Shown here: piece after piece, positions 25,870 to 35,827 of the stretch
How positions within the stretch are numbered: position 1 is the first letter of the stretch
How the letters are laid out: the number at the start of each line of letters is the position of its first letter
Notes under the pieces: generated by a model
Databases searched by the model: none
What the model saw: only the letters and a program-made list of their open reading frames with translations
What the model was told of the DNA's origin: nothing
DNA from: WVZL01 sp041862375
GTDB lineage: Bacteria; Acidobacteriota; Aminicenantia; Aminicenantales; Aminicenantaceae
DNA length: 64,000 bases
Reading direction: 5' to 3'
Assembly: GCA_041862375.1 (NCBI GenBank)
Contig: JBGVTE010000065.1
Coordinates: 3,314 to 67,313, forward strand
Position numbers and translations under genes: made by a program

Positions 25870-27008
25870 AGGCCCTCAATATTTGTATCATTTCTCCAAA
25901 TTATCCCCCATCTGATTTCACCTGTGGAGTCGGGGACTATACTAATAAAACAGCCGTAGAATTTGAAAAAATGGGCCACAGGATTACAATCCTGGCTTCG
26001 GAGAGATACAAGGGACCTCTCGATTCCGGCAATATAAGAGTTATCAGGTTCTCTAAAAACTGGAGTTTTTCTGCCATTTTCCGTCTTATTTCATTGATTA
26101 AAAAGAATCGCTTTGATCTGATCAATGTGCAATACACTCCTGTTTTATATAAATCTGCGTTTAAACTTTTACTCGGCTTTATTAATATAATCAAGCCGAT
26201 TGTTATTTCCTTCCATACATTACATCGTTCTACAATCTCCAGCAAGATTGAATCACTGCTATTGGTATTCACTTGCAGAGGAATTATCAGCACAAATGAG
26301 GAAATTACATATATTCTCAAAAGGTTACCTTTTACGAAAAAAAGATTTTCCGAAATACCAATCGGCTCCAATATCATGCCAGCAAATGGAGAAAATATAA
26401 GCAAGTTAGAAGCAAAAAATGAATTAGGACTGAGTGAAACTTATTTTATCATGACTAATTTTGGACTTTTTTACCCTGGCAAGGGGATAGAAACACTGCT
26501 TAATGCCTGCTCGCTCCTGAAAGAGAAAATAACTGATTTTCAGTTAATCTTTCTCGGCTCACTCAGGCAAGAAGATACGGATTACATCCGAAAATTAAAA
26601 AATCTTATCAATAAATTGAATGTACAGGATAAGGTTGTGTTTACCGGTTTTCTTGAATCTAAAAAAGTTACTCAGTATTTAATGGCAACAGACCTGTTTG
26701 TTGTTCCTTTTGACAGAGGTGTATCAATTAGACGGGGAAGTCTCATAGCTGGAATTATCCATGGACTGCCAATCCTGACTACTCTTCCGGAAATTCCATC
26801 GAAATACATCAATGAACAAAATATGGCTCTTGTTCCTCCGAAGGACCCTCTCTCCCTAATGAATAAGATTATTGAATTGAAAAACAATACAGCTAAAATG
26901 ATAGAGCTTGAAGAGAACGTTTCAAAATTAAGGCAAAATTTCATGTGGCCTGATATAAGCAAAAAGATTATAAAAGAATTCTACCGCTTGCTGGAGATAA
27001 ACTCTTGA
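25866..27008 (+). CDS. GT4 family glycosyltransferase
   Basis: 380 residues. N-terminal domain NICIISPNYPPSDFTCGVGDYTNKTA; C-terminal domain with NFGLFYPGKGIETLLNAC, FLGSLRQEDTDYIRKL and VVFTGFLESKKVTQYL. The donor block FVVPFDRGVSIRRGSLIAGIIHGLPI lacks the usual second Glu of EX7E (it reads with Arg/Gly/Ser instead), so it belongs to a divergent subgroup or uses a different base. Coupled at both ends by four-base overlaps. Confidence 0.82.
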   Translation: MKALNICIISPNYPPSDFTCGVGDYTNKTAVEFEKMGHRITILASERYKGPLDSGNIRVIRFSKNWSFSAIFRLISLIKKNRFDLINVQYTPVLYKSAFKLLLGFINIIKPIVISFHTLHRSTISSKIESLLLVFTCRGIISTNEEITYILKRLPFTKKRFSEIPIGSNIMPANGENISKLEAKNELGLSETYFIMTNFGLFYPGKGIETLLNACSLLKEKITDFQLIFLGSLRQEDTDYIRKLKNLINKLNVQDKVVFTGFLESKKVTQYLMATDLFVVPFDRGVSIRRGSLIAGIIHGLPILTTLPEIPSKYINEQNMALVPPKDPLSLMNKIIELKNNTAKMIELEENVSKLRQNFMWPDISKKIIKEFYRLLEINS

Positions 27009-28183
27009 GGATTCTAGTATTGACTCCAACTTTTTTGCCTGTCATAGGTGGAGCAGAGTTGGTTCTGTGGGAAGTATACAGACGTCTATCAATAAAACAT
27101 GAAGTTGTCTTGCTTACCCCAAAATTAAAAGAGAGCCTTATAAAGCACTATTCAAAAAATGAAGCAGATTATCCGGTCAACTTCCAGGTTATTCGGTACA
27201 AAGATACATGGACCCTCATGTCTGTGAGAGGCCATAAAATAACAGGTGGTATGATACCTCCTTTTTCACTATCTGCAGTTTTTGCTGTAAAGAAAGCATT
27301 AAAAGATTTCAATGCACAGGTTTTAAACGTTCACTATACCATGCCTACAGGTCTTGCAGGGGCAATTGTAAATACTTTTTGGAAAGTCCCCACGGTTTTA
27401 TCCTTTAATGGACGTGATGTTCCGGGGCCCGGTGTACCTCCTCTCTGGAAATATTGGCATCGCCTCATTGCCAGGTATTGTACTGATGTCACCTATGTCT
27501 CAGAGTACTGCAGGGAAGTTATTTTTAGGACCAGAGGTCCAGGTCTTGTCACCTGGAACGGAGTTGATTTTGACAAGATAAGAATATCACCCTCAGATCA
27601 TCTAAGAGAGAGGCTGGGCATTGAAAAAAAAGCAAATGTTTTATTTGCCCTACAGCGACTGAGCAAAGAAAAAAAAGTAGAGCTGCTTATAGAGAGCATG
27701 AGATATATCGTTGACAGCATTCCGGATACTGTCATGATTATCGGAGGGACGGGTCCTGAAAAGGACAGATTGCTTGAACTGAGTAATCAATTGAATCTTT
27801 CGGATAAGATCAAATTTGCTGGATTTATTCCAGATACAAATGTCGGAGATTATTTTAATCTGTGCGATGTTTTTGTTTTTAACTCAACATATGAGACTTT
27901 TGGAATTGTTCTTGCCCAGGCAATGGCCCATGGAAAGCCTATAGTATCTGTATTTTCTACAGCTATCCCGAGTGTGGTAAAGAACAATGAATGCGGCATA
28001 CTCGTACCTCAGGATAAACCCAAGCTTCTGGCAAATGCAGTAATCAGGTTATTGCAAGATGAATCGCTGAGAGTAAAATTTGGAAACAGTGGGATGGAAC
28101 GGGCAAAAGCCCTTTTCGATTGGAATACAGTTACTAAAAAATATGAGGAAGTCTTCGAAAAGGCAACACAGGCTGCATTGTGA
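27005..28183 (+). CDS. GT4 family glycosyltransferase
   Basis: 392 residues, TTG start overlapping the upstream stop. Motifs: VLTPTFLPVIGGAELVLWEV, NVHYTMPTGLAGAIV, LSFNGRDVPGPGVP, ALQRLSKEKKVELLIESM, IIGGTGPEKDRLLEL and the donor block NSTYETFGIVLAQAMAHGKP with the Glu pair. A standard GT4 of the polysaccharide operon. Its end overlaps the next GTG start. Confidence 0.87.
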   Translation: MRILVLTPTFLPVIGGAELVLWEVYRRLSIKHEVVLLTPKLKESLIKHYSKNEADYPVNFQVIRYKDTWTLMSVRGHKITGGMIPPFSLSAVFAVKKALKDFNAQVLNVHYTMPTGLAGAIVNTFWKVPTVLSFNGRDVPGPGVPPLWKYWHRLIARYCTDVTYVSEYCREVIFRTRGPGLVTWNGVDFDKIRISPSDHLRERLGIEKKANVLFALQRLSKEKKVELLIESMRYIVDSIPDTVMIIGGTGPEKDRLLELSNQLNLSDKIKFAGFIPDTNVGDYFNLCDVFVFNSTYETFGIVLAQAMAHGKPIVSVFSTAIPSVVKNNECGILVPQDKPKLLANAVIRLLQDESLRVKFGNSGMERAKALFDWNTVTKKYEEVFEKATQAAL

Positions 28184-29313
28184 TAAAAATACTTTTTGTT
28201 GCCAACAAAACAGACATTTTCAGCGGCGGCGAAATAAGCCTATTAGAACTTCTATCGCGTCTTGATACATCCCGGTTCTATCCCATAGTCCTCTGTCCAG
28301 GAGAAGGGGAGTTAGCTGAAAAAGCAAGGAGCATGGATCTTTCTGTACACATAGTGAATATAACAACTGCAAGGACAGCTGACATTAAAAGGCTGATCAG
28401 AACAGCCCAGCAGATCAGATCCATTATCCGGAAATATGATGTGGATATTGTCCATACAAACGGTAACAGGGCCCAGTTTTATGCATCGCTGGCAGCAAGG
28501 AGAACCCAAGCCAGGCTCTTATGGCATGTTCGGGAGTCAGCGAGAGACTTGCTTTTATATGACTGGTTTCTTGCCAGGTCAGCGCATAAAATAGTCTGTG
28601 TTTCTATGTCTGTCAAGAAAATACGTTTCAGCCGTTTTCCGTGGTTTCGTCCTAAAATAGATGTTATTTTTAACGGAGTGGATACCCGTAAATTTGCCCG
28701 AGACCTGCGAGCAAGAAAAGCAATCAGAGAAGAGTTGAGGATTGGAGAAACTGATATTTTTTTAGGGATTATCGGATTACTCGTCCCTCTAAAAGGACAT
28801 CTGCTTTTATTCGAAGCTGTGAGACTCGTCAAGGAAACTCATCCTGATATAAAGCTTCTCGTTTTGGGAAAGACTGTCGATGAACTCTATGCCACCAGAC
28901 TCAAGGATATGGTGGAGAAACTAGGTATCAGAGAAAATGTTATATTTAGTAATCCCCGTGATGATATAAACGCAATTCTTTCTGCTCTTGATATCTTTAT
29001 CCTTCCTTCTCAGAGAGAAGGATTTAGCCGAATTCTGCTTGAAGCCATGGCCTGTTCCTTACCTATAATCGCCACAGATGTGAGCGGTAACAGCGAGGCT
29101 ATTGTGGAAAGAGAATCTGGTCTTCTTGTTCCCTTTGGTGAAGCGAAGCAGCTGGCTAAGGCGATTGAGCATTTTATAACGAATACTGAAAATTCCAGGC
29201 TCATGGGCGAGTACGCTAGAAAAAGAGTTGAGGAGCTATTTAGCATAGAAAGCCATGTTTCCAGGATCGAGGAATTGTATTGCGAAATGAAAAGATCTAT
29301 GCCTCATACATAG
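28180..29313 (+). CDS. GT4 family glycosyltransferase
   Basis: 377 residues from a GTG that overlaps the preceding stop. Motifs: ILFVANKTDIFSGGEISLLELL, DIVHTNGNRAQFYASLAAR, NGVDTRKFARDLR, IIGLLVPLKGHLLLFEAV and the donor motif PSQREGFSRILLEAMACSLPI. It is the last gene of the plus-strand run; no clear terminator is seen in the 69 bases before the convergent Wzy-like gene. Confidence 0.87.
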   Translation: MIKILFVANKTDIFSGGEISLLELLSRLDTSRFYPIVLCPGEGELAEKARSMDLSVHIVNITTARTADIKRLIRTAQQIRSIIRKYDVDIVHTNGNRAQFYASLAARRTQARLLWHVRESARDLLLYDWFLARSAHKIVCVSMSVKKIRFSRFPWFRPKIDVIFNGVDTRKFARDLRARKAIREELRIGETDIFLGIIGLLVPLKGHLLLFEAVRLVKETHPDIKLLVLGKTVDELYATRLKDMVEKLGIRENVIFSNPRDDINAILSALDIFILPSQREGFSRILLEAMACSLPIIATDVSGNSEAIVERESGLLVPFGEAKQLAKAIEHFITNTENSRLMGEYARKRVEELFSIESHVSRIEELYCEMKRSMPHT

Positions 29314-29382
29314 GGATAGAACAAGACATGAGACCGATTGTTTCATAACTGGTAACAGAGCTTAGGATGGATTATTTCAAAT

Positions 29383-30741
29383 TTAAGTTTCTATTTTATC
29401 CTCGTTCAGAGCCGGCAACATCATGACTATTCCCGTGATAAACCAGAAAGGTTCCATGATACGAATTATGATAAAGGTATTGGATGCCAGAGCATGGACA
29501 ACTAAACCAACAAAGCCGGCTATATAACCCATGGTTAACCCTTTGTACAATTCATCTTCCATTTTTTTATGGATATTGAGAGAGTGTTTAAAAATTGACC
29601 ACAGAAGCCATAGTAAGACTGCAAAACCGATAGCTCCCAGTTCAGGAAGGGTGCGAATATACTGTCCATCTATGAAAATAAATCCTGTCACGCCTCGCCC
29701 CAATACGGGGTGCTTTTTCCAAGCATTGAGGCTATCTTTCCAGCTAAATATCCTTGCAGAAGCAGACTCGTCAAGATAGACAGTTCCAAACCTGGCTAAC
29801 CTCTCCTGTTGTTGCGTGAATGTATATTGAACTCTTGAAAAGATCGCCTCAGGCTTAAGCACTGCTCCTGTGAGAATTACTGCAGCCAATACTGCAACCA
29901 ATACTGCTTTTTTCTTGCTCAGAATAATAAGTGCAATATAGGAGAAGACAACAGCCAGGTATGAGGCGCGGGACAAGGTATACAGAAATGGAAGAAAAAT
30001 AAGAATGCAAAGCCCTGCTAGAGTCAGCCTCATCTTTCGAGAAACCTTCTGCAAACTAATACCTATAGCTACACAAAACACAAAAAGTAGATACCCGCCG
30101 AACGTATTGGGCTCACCAACTTCGCCTTCAAAAGGAGCAGTGACTCTTGCACCTGAAGGGATTTGTAACATCCCGTAGACAGAGACAATAGCACATGTTA
30201 TGAAAAAAGCATTAAGAAAAAATTTTACTTGCTTTCTGCTGTGGATATGGTTTGCTACCAGTATGTAAAGAAGGAAATATTCAGTATATCTTGCGACATA
30301 GAAAAATCCTTTAGCTAGATCCACGTATCCTAAAACAGTGCCTCTCAAGGTGGCAATGACACATATCAATATATAGACAACAATAGGTTTATTAATGGGT
30401 GTTTTTATGAATAAAGTTAATCCTTTATTGACAGCTGTTTTTGCCAGCCAGGTAAAAATAATGAGGGCCAGCAGGAAGTCGTCTAGCCGGATTACTATTT
30501 CTCTTCCCGGAACTTGACCAGCTCCGATTTCAGGAGATAGAAGCATCGAAAAAATTAATATAATAAGTGCTGCATCTGTATTCACTAATGTTACTACAAT
30601 GATCAAAGAGCCAAGAATTAATGCTATGACAACTTTATAGGAATACCCGGTTATAATCTGACCGGTGAAGATACTAATAATAAAGACTGCTAAAATAACT
30701 AACGCAGTCAAAAATTTTGGGTCCTGCAGGTCTAAACGCAT
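29383..30741 (-). CDS. O-antigen polymerase/ligase family membrane protein (Wzy-like)
   Basis: 452 residues with about eleven hydrophobic spans. The Wzy_C-type core reads VARYTEYFLLYILVANHI, then TAPFEGEVGEPNTFGGYLLF, LPFLYTLSRASYLAV and, in the long periplasmic loop, NAWKKHPVLGRGVTGF. The large loop with RG/HP motifs is characteristic of both O-antigen ligases (WaaL) and polymerases (Wzy). Being third in an operon with Wza and Wzc argues for polymerisation of the exported polysaccharide. Confidence 0.83.
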   Translation of the reverse strand: MRLDLQDPKFLTALVILAVFIISIFTGQIITGYSYKVVIALILGSLIIVVTLVNTDAALIILIFSMLLSPEIGAGQVPGREIVIRLDDFLLALIIFTWLAKTAVNKGLTLFIKTPINKPIVVYILICVIATLRGTVLGYVDLAKGFFYVARYTEYFLLYILVANHIHSRKQVKFFLNAFFITCAIVSVYGMLQIPSGARVTAPFEGEVGEPNTFGGYLLFVFCVAIGISLQKVSRKMRLTLAGLCILIFLPFLYTLSRASYLAVVFSYIALIILSKKKAVLVAVLAAVILTGAVLKPEAIFSRVQYTFTQQQERLARFGTVYLDESASARIFSWKDSLNAWKKHPVLGRGVTGFIFIDGQYIRTLPELGAIGFAVLLWLLWSIFKHSLNIHKKMEDELYKGLTMGYIAGFVGLVVHALASNTFIIIRIMEPFWFITGIVMMLPALNEDKIET

Positions 30742-30796
30742 AATAATTCTTTATTACCGCAAATTGTATGAAACGTGAAAATGTATGGATTTTGAA

Positions 30797-32773
30797 TCAG
30801 TCTGGGCTTTGTGATTTCTTTTCTTCTCCGTAATAACGGTAATACCGGTATCTTTGATAATATGTATCATCCTCCATAAAGTCAGCTTTAACGTTATTAA
30901 TAACAACTCCCCAAATTTTAGCGTCAACGTTTTCCAGTTGGGTTTTAGCACGGATGAGCGCCTGTCTGGGTGTCCTGCCAGCTTGATAGACCAAAATTAC
31001 TCCGTCAGTTTTCGTGCCCAGAACAGCAGAGTCAGTCACAGGGAGAGTTGGCGGGCTATCAAATAGAATTACGTCATATTCCTGTTTCAACTCTTTAACC
31101 AAATCGCTAAATTGAGGGAAATTGAGCAGCTCAGCAGGATTAGGTGGATTTTCACCGCAGGTAATAATATTCAAATTCTCTATGCCAGTAGATTTTAAGA
31201 TTCGTTCATATTCGAAGCCACCTAGTAAGATATCAGTAACATTATTAACAACTTTTTCCCAGGATAATTTTCCTATTAAAACTTCGCTTAATCCAGGGCT
31301 TTTCTTAAGACCGAATAATCGATAAATCATCGGCTTTCTAAAATCAGCGCCAACAACGAGCACTTTCTGTCCACTCTGAGCGAGAACAATACCTAAATTA
31401 GCTACAGTCTGGGTTTTTCCTTCCTCTGGAGTAGCGCTGGTGATAACGATACTCATTCCTTCTTTTTTATCACCAATATAATCAAGGTGAGTGCGTAAAG
31501 ACTTATAAGCCTCAGCTACCGGAGAAGTTGGCGTGAACAAGGCAATCAGTTTTTTCTGTACCGCATCTTTTTCTGATATTTTCTTTCTTTTAATGAATTT
31601 ATTCTTAAGACCCCTCTTTCCTTTTTCAAGTGAAGTATTGGGAATAACTCCTAAAACAGGCACTTGTATCAATTCTTCTATGTCATCCAACCGGCCTATA
31701 GTTGTATCAAAGCTTTCAACCACGAATGCCATGATTAATCCAATGAGCAGTCCACTGAAAAGACCTATCATGATGTTAAAATTAATGTCAGGTTTGATTG
31801 GACTAGAAGGAAGTGAAGCTGGTTCAACGATAGTAACATCTTGGGCTTTTTCTGCCTCAAGTATGCTTGCTTCTTCATATTTTTGCTTAAACATTAAATA
31901 AATATCTTCAGCTATGGTAACATTCCGCTTCAACTGAAGAAGCTCAATCTCTTTTGCAGAAAGCGCTTTTTGTTGAGCCGTTATTTGATTCACGGCAACA
32001 GCAAAATCATTGTTAGTCTTTTCCATTCTCCGTTTGAGAGCTTTTATTTCTGGATGTTCCTCAGTGTATTTACTTTTTAATGCAGCCAGCTCTAGCTCCA
32101 AATTCACGATTTCTTCTTTTAGTCTAGATAGTCGAGAATCGGTTTCCATAGGAGGCAAGCTCTTAGTATCTCTCTCTACTACTAATGGATTATCTTGGCG
32201 AAACTTCTGAAGTGCAGCTTCTCCTTTTTGCAATTCTGAAAGATAGTAATCAAGCTGAGTTTTAACAAAACTTTTCACGTTGGAGGCTTCCTGCTTCTTA
32301 TTTTCAAAATGAGTCTCAACATAGACGAGGGCTACTGTGTTGGCTAACTCCATTGCTTGTCGGGGATTACTTGAAACTGCACTGATTGAGATCATATTAG
32401 TGTTCCCTACTTGTGCTGCAGATATTTGTCCCTGAAGTCCTTTAGCTCTTGCCATGCGGTCTATAGGATTCATGTCTTGGCTGATCAAGTTTAATTTTTC
32501 CGCCACTTTCTCCATAATTTGATAGCTGGAAATAAGATTCGCCTGGGAAGCCATCTCATCTCCTGGAGACCAGGTAATTAATTCAGTTAGTATCTCCGCT
32601 ACTGATTTTCTCTGCTCGATTTTCACTGTAGAGGATGTTTGATAAATGCGAGTTTGTTTAAAGGTATAATAAAGTGTAGAAAGAAGCACTAATACGAAAG
32701 ATAAAATGATAATTCGCTTTCTTTTACGAATCACCCGCAAATAGTCAGATAAATTCATCTCAATTTTTGGCAT
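30797..32773 (-). CDS. polysaccharide co-polymerase / tyrosine autokinase (Wzc-like)
   Basis: 658 residues. The Wzz domain is N-terminal with a first membrane span near residues 18-37, then a long periplasmic coiled coil (about 170-310), a second span near 330-350, and a cytoplasmic BY-kinase domain. Kinase motifs: Walker A in ATPEEGKTQTVANLG, Walker A' VLVVGADFRKP, and Walker B VILFDSPP. The C-terminal tail has seven tyrosines within about eleven residues (YYQRYRYYRYY), the autophosphorylation cluster. Unlike proteobacterial Wzc partners, no Wzb-type phosphatase gene is adjacent. It controls chain length and export with Wza, 16 bases upstream. Confidence 0.93.
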   Translation of the reverse strand: MPKIEMNLSDYLRVIRKRKRIIILSFVLVLLSTLYYTFKQTRIYQTSSTVKIEQRKSVAEILTELITWSPGDEMASQANLISSYQIMEKVAEKLNLISQDMNPIDRMARAKGLQGQISAAQVGNTNMISISAVSSNPRQAMELANTVALVYVETHFENKKQEASNVKSFVKTQLDYYLSELQKGEAALQKFRQDNPLVVERDTKSLPPMETDSRLSRLKEEIVNLELELAALKSKYTEEHPEIKALKRRMEKTNNDFAVAVNQITAQQKALSAKEIELLQLKRNVTIAEDIYLMFKQKYEEASILEAEKAQDVTIVEPASLPSSPIKPDINFNIMIGLFSGLLIGLIMAFVVESFDTTIGRLDDIEELIQVPVLGVIPNTSLEKGKRGLKNKFIKRKKISEKDAVQKKLIALFTPTSPVAEAYKSLRTHLDYIGDKKEGMSIVITSATPEEGKTQTVANLGIVLAQSGQKVLVVGADFRKPMIYRLFGLKKSPGLSEVLIGKLSWEKVVNNVTDILLGGFEYERILKSTGIENLNIITCGENPPNPAELLNFPQFSDLVKELKQEYDVILFDSPPTLPVTDSAVLGTKTDGVILVYQAGRTPRQALIRAKTQLENVDAKIWGVVINNVKADFMEDDTYYQRYRYYRYYGEEKKSQSPD

Positions 32774-32789
32774 TTAGTTCCCTCTTTTT

Positions 32790-34085
32790 TTATTTTGCAA
32801 ACCAGAAATACCAGGTCAAAGGAAGTGCAATGTCTCTTAGAACTCGCTCTATATCAACAATAAAGCTCTTGGGTACATAGACAATATCCCCCGGCATTAA
32901 CTCGATATTCTGGCCAAGGTCGCCTTTCTTTAGAATTCGGCTTAGATTCACTCGAATTCCCTTTTGGGAACCTAATTCGCCCCGAATTACTATTATACTT
33001 TTGGTGACAGCATCACGAGTGTATCCTCCTGCCTCTGCGATGGCATCTATCAAGGTTAGTGTTCCTTTGACATATACAAACTTAGGATCTTTAACTTCTC
33101 CCAGAACATACACTTTTTTCATTTCCAGGGGGGGGACATATACTGTATCTCCTCCAGAAACAAGAGCTTGATTCCCTTTTTGAGGATCTTTAATGAGTTC
33201 ATTGAAATTATAAGTAATAACTCTTCCATCTTTTTTTATCAATTTTATGTGGTACATATCAGCATTCTCTGTGGGCCCGCCAATTTGACCCAGAAACTCT
33301 ACAAGGGTTGTCCTTCTGTTTAGGGTGTACATTCCAGTCTTTGTTTCCCCTAAAGCGATCACTCTCTGGCTGTTGTATTCTTTAACGGTCACAAACACAA
33401 TAGGGTCAATCAAATATTTGGAAAGCTCTTCCATTAATTTCTCCTCTGCTTGAGGAACAGTTAATCCTAATACACTTATTTTTCTTATCGGGGGGAGCCT
33501 AATTTCGCCCTTATAGTCTACTACGACTTCTCTGGTAACATCGGGCTGCTTCCATACTTCTATGTTTAAAACATCTCCAGGGCCAACAAGATATCCTGAT
33601 TCTGAGAGGAGGTCTTCGCCGGATATTTGAGATTGAATATCTGCCATTTGTTTCTCTGGAATAGTTGAGGTTAAATTTTTTTGAGGATTTTTGACTCGTA
33701 CTATTATTGAACTGCCGCTGTCGAAAATTTCATAGGGTAAATCCTGAGTAAGTTCAATTCTTACAAGATGTAATTGGTGTTGGTCATTATCTCCTTGACT
33801 GGAAAATTCATTTATTATTTTTTTTATGGGTCCCTTATTTACATTAACTATATCATCTGAGCTGCTGTAAATTTTATCTTTTGGAAACTTGATTATGAGA
33901 GTAGGAGGTTCTTCCAGCTTGGTAAAGCTGTATTGAACCGGTTTTGTGGTAGTCAAGACTACCTCTGTCTCAGAGAACAACTCCTTTGCAGTTAGATTGA
34001 CGAGATGGATACCTCTGTGAGAAATACAGGAAATACAGACCAGAATTATTATTGTCCCTGTTATGCCTTTAATTACCCTTTTCAT
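32790..34085 (-). CDS. polysaccharide export protein (Wza-like) with N-terminal AMIN-like domain
   Basis: 431 residues with a signal sequence ending near a Cys (CISCISHRG; the lipobox is imperfect). About residues 30-130 resemble an AMIN domain, which binds peptidoglycan or helps localise export channels. The Poly_export domain follows at about 160-250 (YLVGPGDVLNIEVWKQPDVT, then GEIRLPPIRKISVLGLT), then two SLBB repeats (VIALGETKTGMYTL and VYVLGEVKDPKFVYVKG). It forms the outer-membrane channel for the polysaccharide. First gene of the minus-strand operon with a well-formed promoter directly upstream. Confidence 0.9.
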   Translation of the reverse strand: MKRVIKGITGTIIILVCISCISHRGIHLVNLTAKELFSETEVVLTTTKPVQYSFTKLEEPPTLIIKFPKDKIYSSSDDIVNVNKGPIKKIINEFSSQGDNDQHQLHLVRIELTQDLPYEIFDSGSSIIVRVKNPQKNLTSTIPEKQMADIQSQISGEDLLSESGYLVGPGDVLNIEVWKQPDVTREVVVDYKGEIRLPPIRKISVLGLTVPQAEEKLMEELSKYLIDPIVFVTVKEYNSQRVIALGETKTGMYTLNRRTTLVEFLGQIGGPTENADMYHIKLIKKDGRVITYNFNELIKDPQKGNQALVSGGDTVYVPPLEMKKVYVLGEVKDPKFVYVKGTLTLIDAIAEAGGYTRDAVTKSIIVIRGELGSQKGIRVNLSRILKKGDLGQNIELMPGDIVYVPKSFIVDIERVLRDIALPLTWYFWFAK

Positions 34086-34110
34086 ACAGAATTCTCTACA
34101 GGTTTATGTA

Positions 34111-34140
34111 ATTATAGTTAAATAAAAATGATTTAGTCAA
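34111..34140 (-). promoter_or_regulatory. sigma70-type promoter of the wza-wzc-wzy operon
   Basis: On the minus strand TTGACT (34135-34140) and a perfect TATAAT (34111-34116) are 18 bases apart. Transcription should begin near 34104, about 20 bases before the ATG at 34085, so the leader is very short with little room for RNA-based control. Confidence 0.65.
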
Positions 34141-34192
34141 CCCTTTTTGAGTAAATAATACCAGATATTGTACAAATTTATCAAATTATTAT

Positions 34193-35614
34193 CTATATGG
34201 TATGATTTAATATCCTTTCGGCAGTTGAAGCTATTAAATCCCATGCTTCCTTCACATGCTTTTCTTCAGTAGTTCTCGAGCCGATAGCCATTCGCAGGAC
34301 ATATCTTCCTTTTAAAGTGGTATGAGTTAAGAATACCTTGCCAGTCCGGTTGAGGCTATCCAGTAATTTACGGTTCAGTTTATCTAGCTCATCCTCTTTT
34401 CTGCCGTCATTCAAGCGGAAACAGACCAAGCTCAGATTAACCGGCGCCATGAGCTCGAAGTGCCCGTGCTCCTCTATCCATCTTTTAAAAATCTGTGCTA
34501 ATCGAATATGTTCTCTTACCATATTTTGGAGTCCTTCGACACCATAGGATCGAATTACAAACCACAATTTCAGTGCTCTGAATCTTCTTCCCAGCTGAAT
34601 ACCCCAGTCCCTGAAATTTTTCACTTGATCATCAAGGCCAGTTTTTAAATACTCTGGATGGATTTCGAAAGTTCTGATAAGCGCTCCGGGATCTTTTACA
34701 AAATAGACTGAACAGTCAAAGTTAGTAAACATCCACTTGTGAGGATTAAAAACAAATGAATCTATGTACTCGGCTCCATCGAGCATCGCTTCCTTCTCAG
34801 GAAGCATTGCTGCTGTGCCTGCAAAAGCAGCATCAACATGGAGCCACAGGCCATGACTGCGACAGATCCTGCCCACGGCTTGCAGTGGGTCTATTGCAGT
34901 CGACGATGTTGTTCCCAGAGTAGCTACCACACAGGCAGGATGCAATCCTCTTTTTTTATCCTGAATCACTGCTTCTTCAAGTTTCTGAGGAAGCATGACA
35001 TATGTATCGTCTGTAGGAATGTAGCGTAGGTTTTCTTTTCCGAAGCCTGCAATTTTCACTCCTTTTTCTATGCTTGAATGGGCCTCCTCTGAGGCATACA
35101 CTATGAGGGAATTTTTCAGACCCTTTAGGTTTGATTCAAACTTTGTTGCATTTTCTCTTGCTGTAAGGAGGGCACAGAGTGTTGCAGTAGAGGCTGTATC
35201 CTGGATTACGCCAACCATTCTTTCAGGAAGTCCGAGCATTTTACGTAGCCATTCAAGAACCACTTCTTCCAATTCAGCCGCGGCTGGAGATGTCTGCCAG
35301 ACCATACACTGAGCGCCTAGAGTCGCTGTTAATAATTCTGCCAGAATAGAAGGCGGACTGTTATTGGCTGGGAAATAAGCAAACCATGATGGGTGCTGCC
35401 AGTGAGTGATTCCAGGCATTATGATCTCTTTGAAATCTTCGAATATCTTTCCCATGGGCTCCCCCTTTTGTGGTGGATCATCAGGTAAACTTTTTTTAAT
35501 ATCTCCAGGTTCTACCTGCGACATTACAGGAAACTCCGCTACTTCAGTCATGTACTCTGCAGCCCAATCAATAAGTTTATAGCCATATTGCCTGAAAAGT
35601 TCTTTATCCATCAT
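34193..35614 (-). CDS. group II PLP-dependent decarboxylase (aromatic-L-amino-acid type)
   Basis: 473 residues, the size of AADC/tyrosine decarboxylases. The PLP lysine is K293 in NPHKWMFTNFD, the ring-stacking His is H179 in SEEAHSSIEKG, and the Asp contacting the pyridine nitrogen is D261 in HVDAAFAG. The substrate side carries HWQHPSWFAYFPANNS near residue 71, as in Trp/Tyr/DOPA decarboxylases. It would make tryptamine, tyramine or phenethylamine; the exact substrate cannot be fixed. The start may be the second of two adjacent ATGs (35611), which has better spacing to AAGGAG. It is divergent from the riboswitch region and not part of the polysaccharide operon. Confidence 0.88.
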   Translation of the reverse strand: MMDKELFRQYGYKLIDWAAEYMTEVAEFPVMSQVEPGDIKKSLPDDPPQKGEPMGKIFEDFKEIIMPGITHWQHPSWFAYFPANNSPPSILAELLTATLGAQCMVWQTSPAAAELEEVVLEWLRKMLGLPERMVGVIQDTASTATLCALLTARENATKFESNLKGLKNSLIVYASEEAHSSIEKGVKIAGFGKENLRYIPTDDTYVMLPQKLEEAVIQDKKRGLHPACVVATLGTTSSTAIDPLQAVGRICRSHGLWLHVDAAFAGTAAMLPEKEAMLDGAEYIDSFVFNPHKWMFTNFDCSVYFVKDPGALIRTFEIHPEYLKTGLDDQVKNFRDWGIQLGRRFRALKLWFVIRSYGVEGLQNMVREHIRLAQIFKRWIEEHGHFELMAPVNLSLVCFRLNDGRKEDELDKLNRKLLDSLNRTGKVFLTHTTLKGRYVLRMAIGSRTTEEKHVKEAWDLIASTAERILNHTI

Positions 35615-35671
35615 GTGGCTCCTTTAAGCAGAAGGAATTAATTGTCATTATTGCTTTATTTAGTTAATAAT

Positions 35672-35699
35672 TCTATAAGAATCTTTTTCTAATAGTCAA
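35672..35699 (-). promoter_or_regulatory. predicted promoter of the decarboxylase gene
   Basis: On the minus strand TTGACT (35694-35699) followed by TATAGAAT: TATAGA (35672-35677) at 16-base spacing or TAGAAT at 18. It lies about 58 bases upstream of the start codon. Confidence 0.45.
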
Positions 35700-35827
35700 A
35701 GCACCAGGGGAAAAACAGTGATTTTTTTCATTAATCGGAAAAAAGCGTCAAAATTGGTGAAATTAATGTATAAAATGTGTAAAAAGCAGTTAAAAACATT
35801 GAATTTTCTGAAATTGAAAAAAATTTG

